Assembly (NCBI GenBank): GCA_900769385.1
Contig: CAAGGO010000382.1
Location: forward strand, 1-5,884
Direction of reading: 5' to 3'
Source of the DNA: Rikenellaceae bacterium
Lineage (GTDB): Bacteria > Bacteroidota > Bacteroidia > Bacteroidales > UBA932
Length of the DNA: 5,884 nt
Shown here: piece by piece, positions 1 through 3,996 of the stretch
How the letters are laid out: each line of letters begins with the position of its first letter
How positions within the stretch are numbered: the first letter of the stretch is position 1
Program-made: the position numbers and the translations under genes
The notes under the pieces: model-generated
Seen by the model: only the letters and a program-made list of their open reading frames with translations
Database searches by the model: none
What the model was told of the DNA's origin: nothing

Positions 1-112
1 ATATCAGAGTCGTGTTGCGTGGCATCTTTAGTGCAAGAGCCTTTGCTATTATCTTCAACTGCCGGGCATTGACTTCTTCCCAGCAGGTGGGGAATTGTAA
101 ATCAACTGTCAT
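1..112 (-). CDS. 5' end of an unrecognised phage gene downstream of the 272-residue protein (partial)
   Basis: An open frame begins with ATG at 112-110 and runs without a stop to the window edge, giving 37 complete codons. The start overlaps the stop of the upstream gene in an ATGA arrangement (109-112), the same coupling used between the portal and the 272-residue gene, and this is the main reason to believe it. The visible protein begins MTVDLQFPTCWEEVNARQLK and continues with a basic, helix-prone stretch rich in Ala, Leu and Lys. The start resembles N-termini with a 'FPT-W-E-L/V...QL' pattern that I associate with small virion-module proteins of Bacteroidetes phages, but I cannot name a family. 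There is no clear Shine-Dalgarno sequence, so translation probably depends on coupling. The rest of the gene lies outside the window and the function is unknown. Confidence 0.7.
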   Translation of the reverse strand, partial: MTVDLQFPTCWEEVNARQLKIIAKALALKMPRNTTLI

Positions 113-927
113 AGCATGCTGTATATATTTGTTTTGCTTCTGTCGGGAGTGTATCCGTTTGCCTCTGGAGAGGCTGCCCAGGTTTGAAATTTGTCTGGAT
201 GCTTCCTCATGATTGAAAGTGCATTTGTGAGTTTCACTTGTGCAGCATCATTGTTTTCTGATACACCCAAGCATACAGCATCCTGTATGTATTCCAGTAC
301 TTGAGTCTCTTCCGGAATGTTGATGTATTCTTTGTCACGGAATTTCTCAAGCAATTCAGAAATATATTCAGCAGACATATATGGATACACCTTCTCTTGT
401 ATCCAATTCCTCATTTTTGGTATTGTATTCAAGAACGTTTTCCATTCTGCTGCCGGATCAATTATTCCGCTGTGCTGCTCAAAATCCTCAATTGTGGATA
501 TGAATGCTGAAGAAAGTTCTTTATACTGTTCTGTTCCCCTCCAATCATCATAATTCTTCAGCAGGAACCTCACTACTGTGTCAATGGCCCATTTGCTTCT
601 CTCCCTGGTCTTGTTCAGCAGTGCTTCCACCCTTTGCCTTGATGCAGGAGTATATACCTCTGCACTGGTGACAGCAAAACCGTGTTCTGTCAGTACAAGG
701 TCTATTTCCGGTATAGCGTTGTAGAAAGCCAGGGTGCAAATTGCCCTTTTAACCAGTGAGAGTGCGATTTCATTTTTCTCAATCTCTTTCAATGTGTCTT
801 CAGAGATGATCTTCTCTGTGAGCCAATCTTCGGCCACCTGCAGTGCATCCTCAATCATGCTGAATGATTGGATGAATACTGCTGTAGGTATGTATTTCTG
901 GAATGTATATATATCTTCTATGATCAT
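109..927 (-). CDS. Probable phage virion/connector protein, 272 residues, directly after the portal
   Basis: This is a soluble-looking protein of 272 residues with no signal peptide or membrane segment. It is mostly helix-forming: the N-terminal half (about 20-90) alternates acidic and hydrophobic residues, the middle (about 95-150) contains a Trp/Arg-rich helical stretch (RSKWAIDTVVRFLLKNYDDW), and the C-terminus carries a helical segment followed by a Pro/Asn/Ser tail. I see no catalytic motif. It looks like the uncharacterised family often annotated as DUF6712 in Bacteroidetes phages; that assignment is from memory and unverified. Its start overlaps the portal stop by four bases (ATGA) and its stop overlaps the next start in the same way, so it is translated as part of the portal operon. 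Position immediately after the portal suggests a head-tail connector, adaptor or head-assembly role, which is inference from gene order. No good Shine-Dalgarno site precedes the ATG. Confidence 0.8.
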   Translation of the reverse strand: MIIEDIYTFQKYIPTAVFIQSFSMIEDALQVAEDWLTEKIISEDTLKEIEKNEIALSLVKRAICTLAFYNAIPEIDLVLTEHGFAVTSAEVYTPASRQRVEALLNKTRERSKWAIDTVVRFLLKNYDDWRGTEQYKELSSAFISTIEDFEQHSGIIDPAAEWKTFLNTIPKMRNWIQEKVYPYMSAEYISELLEKFRDKEYINIPEETQVLEYIQDAVCLGVSENNDAAQVKLTNALSIMRKHPDKFQTWAASPEANGYTPDRSKTNIYSML

Positions 928-2258
928 AGCTTGGTGTTTGTTGATTCCTGTTTGCCTGATTTGTTCTGGTCTTGAGTGGTGAATATGTATTCCGGTACCA
1001 TGATTGTGATATCCTTATCCCATCCGTTGATTTTCGGTATTGCTTTCAGCGGTCTTAGAGTTCGGTCCACCAGCGGTTTCATCAGAGCCTGTTTAATCAG
1101 GTACAGTTCGCGTTTGTCTGTACCGGACATTGAGCCGGCTGATTTGGATAGCGTTGCACCAATAAGTGAAGGATGCACGTTCATGGCGTACGACATCATT
1201 GCGCTTGCTGTCTCCATATCGGATATATATTCACCGCCTGTGAACTTGTTGTCAACAGGGATTATCTCAATCTGTTTTGACTCCAGAACAGAGTTCCCCA
1301 TAGGCAGATGGTCCTTCATGGCCATTATTGCCTTGCTGGCATTGTCTTCTCCTGTAAGGAACTCAGAGAATGCGTTTTTCTCACGTTCCTTGAGTTCCTT
1401 TACAGCCTTATGGTCTTCTGGGTTGATGCCCTCTCTGGACATCAGGGCTTCCCAATAGCTATCAGATATGTATATTATGAACTTCACGCCCAGTTGATTC
1501 TTCATTATTGCCTTCTTGAGCTCCGGGATAGCCGTCATGTGGTCAAACCATCCGCTTCTGAATATTGAGTACCAGCCCGGTATTGAGTAGTATGGCCTGC
1601 CTGGAGAAGGCATGTATGAAGGGAAGATCATCCTCTTGGTGTGGAGTGCCATCTGCTTCTTCATATCCTGATAGCTATTGAACTCGTCAAGGCAGTATGT
1701 CCTGATGTAGTTGTCTCCAACACCTTCATCCCATTTGGATGAGTAGTAGTGCCAGTTAATGACTCCCTTTGTATCCATTTCTCCCCATCTGGAGAAGGCT
1801 GCCTCCATGTGCCTTATTGAATGGATCTTCTTGAATTTTTTGTCGGGAATCAGTTCTGCATAAGCGTTATGGAAGTACACCATATCCGTGATTGCAGACT
1901 GCATGAACATTGGGATATCGTTGCTCTCAAAGAACTCGTATTCCTCACCGCTTTCCACCTCAAGATAGTCAACTACCTTGCCCTGTTCATTACGTATGAG
2001 CTTTACCAGCTTTGGTCCCAGGCCGTATGCGACAGAGATATTGAATCCCAGGTTTGCGGACAGTATTTCCGACTTCTCAATTTTTTTGAGTATTGTCTGT
2101 GGCATGTCATTGTTTGGCCCCCATGGCATTACTTTATGCCCTTTTGTGATCATTATTGCTGTCAGTTCCCTTTCATCGTAGTAGTCAACATGTCCTGTGT
2201 CTGCCATCAGGATAGTTTGTGTCTGTGGGAAAAACTGTATTCCATTTATTACGTCCAT
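924..2258 (-). CDS. Phage portal protein
   Basis: The product has 444 residues, a normal length for a portal, which forms the ring at one capsid vertex through which the terminase pumps DNA. The N-terminal part has the motif PWGPNNDMPQ (residues 45-54), then ILSANLGFNISVAYGLGPK, typical of Bacteroidetes phage portals. A Tyr/Trp-rich central block follows (PYYSIPGWYSIFRSGWFDH). The C-terminal part has a long helical region ending in SAGSMSGTDKRE (373-384) and a Leu/Lys helix, matching the conserved Ser/Gly-rich loop plus helix of the portal stem and wing region. The last 15 or so residues are a polar tail. The ATG shares one base with the stop of the upstream 74-residue gene (TAATG) and has a strong GAGGAGG site ten bases upstream. 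The portal call rests on motifs, length and position between the terminase and other head-module genes; the alternative is another large virion protein. Confidence 0.82.
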   Translation of the reverse strand: MDVINGIQFFPQTQTILMADTGHVDYYDERELTAIMITKGHKVMPWGPNNDMPQTILKKIEKSEILSANLGFNISVAYGLGPKLVKLIRNEQGKVVDYLEVESGEEYEFFESNDIPMFMQSAITDMVYFHNAYAELIPDKKFKKIHSIRHMEAAFSRWGEMDTKGVINWHYYSSKWDEGVGDNYIRTYCLDEFNSYQDMKKQMALHTKRMIFPSYMPSPGRPYYSIPGWYSIFRSGWFDHMTAIPELKKAIMKNQLGVKFIIYISDSYWEALMSREGINPEDHKAVKELKEREKNAFSEFLTGEDNASKAIMAMKDHLPMGNSVLESKQIEIIPVDNKFTGGEYISDMETASAMMSYAMNVHPSLIGATLSKSAGSMSGTDKRELYLIKQALMKPLVDRTLRPLKAIPKINGWDKDITIMVPEYIFTTQDQNKSGKQESTNTKL

Positions 2259-2482
2259 TACATTACGACCTCCTCACCGTTTATTTCAGTTATTGTGTAT
2301 CTGTTGACTTTCCGTACTTCACCGGAATCCAGCAGGACTACGTTAAAAGTCTTGCCTTTTGAGTGGAATGAGGTCATTTTGCATTTCGGGCAGAAGATCC
2401 TCCTTCCGTCTTGTGCCACCCAGCAGAGGCTGAACTGCCGGAGCTGGGCCGCGATGATGTGGATTTTTGAGATATGAATCAT
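2258..2482 (-). CDS. Small unrecognised protein with a CPKC knuckle, coupled to the portal gene
   Basis: The product is 74 residues and basic. The N-terminal 17 residues are hydrophobic/basic. Next comes a Cys/His-containing segment: C20, the pair C31-P-K-C34, and H40, spaced as CX10CX2CX5H. The C-terminal half (about 44-74) reads as alternating beta strands (KTFNVVLLDSGEVRKVNRY) and ends in an acidic ITEINGEEV tail. Part of a zinc ribbon is possible, but the canonical four-ligand pattern is incomplete unless H40 or another residue takes part, or the protein dimerises. Its stop overlaps the portal ATG by one base, which argues for a real gene in the same operon. The chosen ATG has no Shine-Dalgarno site, and a promoter-like match lies just upstream. 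I do not recognise the family; a small regulatory or assembly protein is possible. Confidence 0.68.
   Translation of the reverse strand: MIHISKIHIIAAQLRQFSLCWVAQDGRRIFCPKCKMTSFHSKGKTFNVVLLDSGEVRKVNRYTITEINGEEVVM
2269..2275 (-). promoter_or_regulatory. Strong Shine-Dalgarno site of the portal gene
   Basis: The minus strand reads GAGGAGG, then ten bases, then the portal ATG at 2258-2256. It lies inside the end of the 74-residue gene, so the portal can be initiated independently as well as by coupling. It is one of only two strong Shine-Dalgarno sites that I see in this window at normal spacing. Confidence 0.75.
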
Positions 2483-2501
2483 AGCGCTATGTATTTTGAT
2501 G

Positions 2502-2532
2502 TAAATGTATTCCCTGGAATAAGCATCTGAAA
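2502..2532 (-). promoter_or_regulatory. Possible Bacteroides-type promoter for the portal operon
   Basis: On the minus strand TTTC (2532-2529) is followed by 19 bases and TACATTTA (2509-2502). The Bacteroides housekeeping consensus is TTTG, 19-21 bases, TAnnTTTG, so each box has one mismatch. Transcription would start about 10-15 bases before the ATG of the 74-residue gene. A terminator upstream at 2790-2760 makes a fresh promoter here sensible. The motif is degenerate, so a chance match is quite possible. Confidence 0.35.
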
Positions 2533-2550
2533 GGACAGAGAGGATGCTTA
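2520..2550. repeat. Perfect 8-bp inverted repeat over the putative portal-operon promoter
   Basis: TAAGCATC (2520-2527) and GATGCTTA (2543-2550) are exact reverse complements separated by 15 bases. The repeat spans the possible -33 box at 2529-2532. A perfect inverted repeat across a promoter would suit a dimeric repressor operator; it could equally be an RNA stem. No U-tract follows on either strand, so it is not a terminator. Confidence 0.5.
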
Positions 2551-2560
2551 GGGCTTTTGG

Positions 2561-2582
2561 CCGCTTTTCACCCGAAAAGCGG
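2561..2582. repeat. Perfect 9-bp inverted repeat (hairpin)
   Basis: CCGCTTTTC (2561-2569) and GAAAAGCGG (2574-2582) are exact reverse complements around a four-base loop (ACCC). This is a stable hairpin in DNA or RNA. There is no run of T after the stem on either strand, so a normal intrinsic terminator is unlikely. Together with the neighbouring repeat at 2520-2550 it makes a tandem pair of stems upstream of the portal operon. Confidence 0.6.
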
Positions 2583-2653
2583 GCGATTTATGTATTTTGG
2601 CCGTCTATTGTTGGAAATCGCAAAGTCTTTGCCTCCCAGAATATAAGCGAATT

Positions 2654-2676
2654 AAAAAACTGCGCAGCCGTTTTTT
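2654..2676. repeat. A/T inverted repeat with a GC palindrome in the loop
   Basis: AAAAAAC (2654-2660) pairs with GTTTTTT (2670-2676); the sequence between contains the self-complementary CTGCGCAG. On either strand this gives a short GC core flanked by A and T runs, the outline of a weak bidirectional terminator. No gene end lies next to it, so its role is unclear. Confidence 0.35.
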
Positions 2677-2759
2677 ATGCTGCTGTTGCTCCCGGTGCCG
2701 CCCTGTCTGAAAAATGGCAATTGCCCGGCAAAGGTGTTCCCAAATATGCCGGAGCGGGT

Positions 2760-2790
2760 AAAAAAAGAGCCACCTCCGTGGGTGGCCCTC
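2760..2790 (-). terminator. Intrinsic terminator after the 71-residue gene
   Basis: On the minus strand GAGGGCCACC (2790-2781), a six-base loop, and GGTGGCTC (2774-2767) form a GC-rich stem of eight to ten pairs including one or two G-U pairs, followed at once by seven T (2766-2760). It begins seven bases after the TAA of the 71-residue gene. This is the best terminator in the window and ends the ArdA transcript before the portal operon. Confidence 0.85.
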
Positions 2791-2796
2791 TGTGTT

Positions 2797-3012
2797 TTAG
2801 TAATGGGTGATTTCAAGGGGGGCTTTGTCTGCTTCAGCTCTCAACCTGTTAATATATCTAAGTGTTCCCCACTCGCTGAAAAAGTCCGGCATATCGGCTT
2901 TATGATACCTTCTTTTTGCGTTTATTCTTACCCTGCCGTTAGACCCTTGCAGCACTTGTGTTATTATCCATTCGCCTGAAGTGATAACATCTTTTAATGT
3001 AGTTTTTCTCAT
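2797..3012 (-). CDS. Unrecognised 71-residue basic protein, partner of ArdA in a two-gene unit
   Basis: The protein has 71 residues and no membrane segment or known motif that I recognise. The first half reads as beta strands (SGEWIITQVLQG, GRVRINAKRRYHKA); the second half holds a conserved-looking aromatic stretch (MPDFFSEWGTLRYINRLRAE), probably helical, and a short tail. It is rich in Arg and Lys. The ATG has a strong AGGAGG site eight bases upstream. The gene starts 25 bases after the ardA stop and is followed directly by a strong terminator, so it is the last gene of the ArdA transcript. Signal quality makes a real gene very likely, but its function is unknown. A role in anti-defence or in regulating ArdA would be guilt by association only. 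Confidence 0.78.
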   Translation of the reverse strand: MRKTTLKDVITSGEWIITQVLQGSNGRVRINAKRRYHKADMPDFFSEWGTLRYINRLRAEADKAPLEITHY

Positions 3013-3020
3013 TGTCTTAT

Positions 3021-3026
3021 CCTCCT
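3021..3026 (-). promoter_or_regulatory. Shine-Dalgarno site of the 71-residue gene
   Basis: The minus strand reads AGGAGG, eight bases before the ATG at 3012-3010. Its strength contrasts with ardA just upstream, which has only A/T-rich sequence before its start, so the two genes of the unit are translated by different kinds of initiation signal. Confidence 0.7.
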
Positions 3027-3037
3027 ATTTTTTAAAA

Positions 3038-3574
3038 TTATCTTCTAAATACATAACCATCAAAATAATTGTAATCAGATATAAATAAATCACGCGCAAA
3101 AGCTGAATAATCAAAATAGCGCTTTGCGATCTCTGGCATATCACTGTAGAACTCCTCCACGCAGTAGTATGCAAAATCTTCCTCGCTCTCAAATTCTCCG
3201 TTGTACGCCTCCTGGAAGTCCTCAAAAATATCCTCTACATCTTTACTGTCTATCTCATACATTCCGATATTGTCAAGGTATACAGCAAAAGCCTCTGCAG
3301 TTGTATTATCCAATTCCTTCATTTTTGTAGCAAACTCAAATACTTTGCCGTCAATCCAACATTCTGCAATTAGTGCGCTTGGGATATTCTCCCAGTCCTG
3401 GAACATGAATTCTGCATCTGCCTCATCACTGTGAAGCTCTGCACAAGCCTGCATGAACTCCGTTTTGCTCTCATAGTCTGCGATATTTAGCCAGTTGCCT
3501 GCAATTGAACCGCTTGAATATTTGCCAAATGTACCTACATAAACACTACCGTTTGAAAAGTTTGAAGCTGCCAT
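3038..3574 (-). CDS. ardA: ArdA-type antirestriction protein
   Basis: ArdA is a DNA-mimic protein that binds type I restriction-modification enzymes as a dimer and stops them cutting or methylating incoming DNA; it acts in the cytoplasm. The product has 178 residues, close to the family's usual 160-180. The N-terminal domain has VYVGTFGKYSSGSIAGNWL (11-29), followed by ELHSDEADAEFMFQDWE (46-62). The family core appears at 117-142 (FEDFQEAYNGEFESEEDFAY, then YCVEEF), and the C-terminus has YFDYSAFARDLF and FDGYVF. I count 38 Asp/Glu against 11 Lys/Arg, the strong negative charge expected of a DNA mimic. The start at 3574 leaves the conserved N-terminus intact. Upstream is a very A+T-rich leader without a Shine-Dalgarno site, common in Bacteroidetes. 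Its place between the terminase and portal genes is unusual; ardA is better known from plasmids and conjugative elements such as Tn916. Confidence 0.93.
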   Translation of the reverse strand: MAASNFSNGSVYVGTFGKYSSGSIAGNWLNIADYESKTEFMQACAELHSDEADAEFMFQDWENIPSALIAECWIDGKVFEFATKMKELDNTTAEAFAVYLDNIGMYEIDSKDVEDIFEDFQEAYNGEFESEEDFAYYCVEEFYSDMPEIAKRYFDYSAFARDLFISDYNYFDGYVFRR

Positions 3575-3727
3575 GATTTTGAATTTTTAAGATTTATAAT
3601 TTTTATTTTTTTTATTCGGATTTTTGAGGTGAGGGAGTTGAGTTTTATTTTTTTACTATGTCCTGTTTCTCGTAAATCTGACTTTTTTTTTATTCGTCTT
3701 TCGTCGGTTCGGTCGTTTTCGTTTTAT
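3575..3727. promoter_or_regulatory. Very A+T-rich leader and intergenic region upstream of ardA
   Basis: By hand count about 42 of 153 bases are G or C (roughly 27%), far below the flanking genes. It contains several long T runs on the plus strand (for example 3603-3613, 3648-3654 and 3683-3691) and, at 3693-3725, a cluster of TCG/TTCG units. On the minus strand it is the probable promoter and untranslated leader of ardA, and A-rich sequence just before an ATG is a normal translation signal in Bacteroidetes. I found no consensus TTTG/TAnnTTTG pair for ardA on the minus strand. Phased A-tracts could bend the DNA or bind a silencing protein. Confidence 0.55.
3623..3653 (+). promoter_or_regulatory. 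Possible plus-strand Bacteroides-type promoter
   Basis: TTTG (3623-3626), 19 bases, then TATTTTTT (3646-3653) fits the Bacteroides TTTG/N19-21/TAnnTTTG pattern with one mismatch in the second box. It would start transcription near 3660 and read into the two small plus-strand ORFs at 3728-3963. Because the area is so T-rich, a match of this quality can easily occur by chance. Confidence 0.3.
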
Positions 3728-3874
3728 ATGGGCAAGTTTAGAGGAGTGTTCAGAGCGGCAAGGCTTGACGGAAAAATACTACCTGAAAGGCTGGAGATTT
3801 TTATGACAACCGGCAGGCATGGCCTTGCAAGCTCGCAAGGAACACGGAACTTTCTTCGCGCATTAAACACGTAA
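3728..3874 (+). CDS. Possible 48-residue basic protein on the opposite strand (uncertain)
   Basis: The short ORF begins MGKFRGVFRAARLDGK, contains ILPERLEIFMTTGRHG, and ends in a Ser/Gln/Arg-rich tail. By my count it has nine Lys/Arg and three Asp/Glu. No family is recognised, and there is no Shine-Dalgarno site before the ATG. The same frame is open back to an ATG at 3629, but that extension lies in the low-G+C leader and gives an implausible Phe/Ser-rich peptide, so 3728 is preferred. Points in favour are its fit in a gap free of minus-strand genes, its TAATG overlap with a second plus-strand ORF, the promoter-like match upstream, and the hairpin at the end of the pair. It may also be chance, or part of an untranslated region. 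Confidence 0.3.
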   Translation: MGKFRGVFRAARLDGKILPERLEIFMTTGRHGLASSQGTRNFLRALNT

Positions 3875-3963
3875 TGACCAACCACAGAAAGGCAGCAAGG
3901 GAGAGGAAGATTTACAAAAAGAGAGACAGGAAAGAGTTATATACAACAAATGGCAGCCCATAG
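3874..3963 (+). CDS. Possible 29-residue, highly basic peptide on the opposite strand (uncertain)
   Basis: The ATG shares one base with the TAA of the 48-residue ORF (TAATG). The peptide starts MTNHRKAARERKIYKKRDRK and is extremely basic, with ten Lys/Arg among 29 residues against three acidic residues. It ends with TAG at 3961-3963, inside the hairpin at 3951-3972. The composition suggests nucleic-acid binding if it is made, but the length gives little statistical support and no family is recognised. Confidence 0.25.
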   Translation: MTNHRKAARERKIYKKRDRKELYTTNGSP

Positions 3964-3972
3964 GGACTGCCA
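3951..3972. terminator. Hairpin terminator between the large terminase gene and the plus-strand ORFs
   Basis: TGGCAG (3951-3956) pairs with CTGCCA (3967-3972), extended by CCC/GGG (3957-3959 with 3963-3965) across one bulged base and a three-base loop. It begins 24 bases after the terL stop on the minus strand. The tails are modest: ATTTGTTG on the minus strand and a run of four T on the plus strand (3976-3979). It could end terL transcription and, from the other side, the small plus-strand ORFs; partial read-through to ardA is possible. Confidence 0.5.
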
Positions 3973-3996
3973 CCGTTTTGTAGGGAAGGTTGTGTG

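Larger units (their letters stand above)
2483..2759. other. Gene-free stretch with hairpins between the ArdA unit and the portal operon
   Basis: About 280 bases hold no gene that I can defend. A plus-strand frame is open from an ATG at 2544 to 2810, but it has no ribosome-binding site, starts inside a hairpin, and runs through the terminator into the convergent 71-residue gene. The stretch holds three inverted repeats (2520-2550, 2561-2582, 2654-2676) and a nine-base direct repeat TTTTGGCCG (2555-2563 and 2595-2603). The base composition is much less A+T-rich than the leader upstream of ArdA. It could be a structured untranslated region, an operator region, or a remnant of inserted DNA. Confidence 0.55.

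Noticed and set aside
976..1458. Plus-strand frame of 160 codons opposite the portal gene
   Set aside because: It is a mirror frame of the portal, Ser/Ile-rich, without upstream signals or domain pattern.
1821..2477. Long plus-strand frame of 218 codons opposite the portal and 74-residue genes
   Set aside because: Composition is rich in Cys, His, Trp and Phe with no recognisable fold or ribosome-binding site, and it lies fully antisense to two well-supported coupled genes.
2544..2810. Plus-strand 88-codon frame across the gap between the ArdA unit and the portal operon
   Set aside because: No ribosome-binding site, starts within one inverted repeat and reads through the terminator into the convergent 71-residue gene; kept only as part of the possible repeat finding.
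2760..3996. Possible transposon or insertion sequence carrying ardA
   Set aside because: No transposase, no terminal inverted repeats and no target-site duplication could be seen at the edges of the insert.
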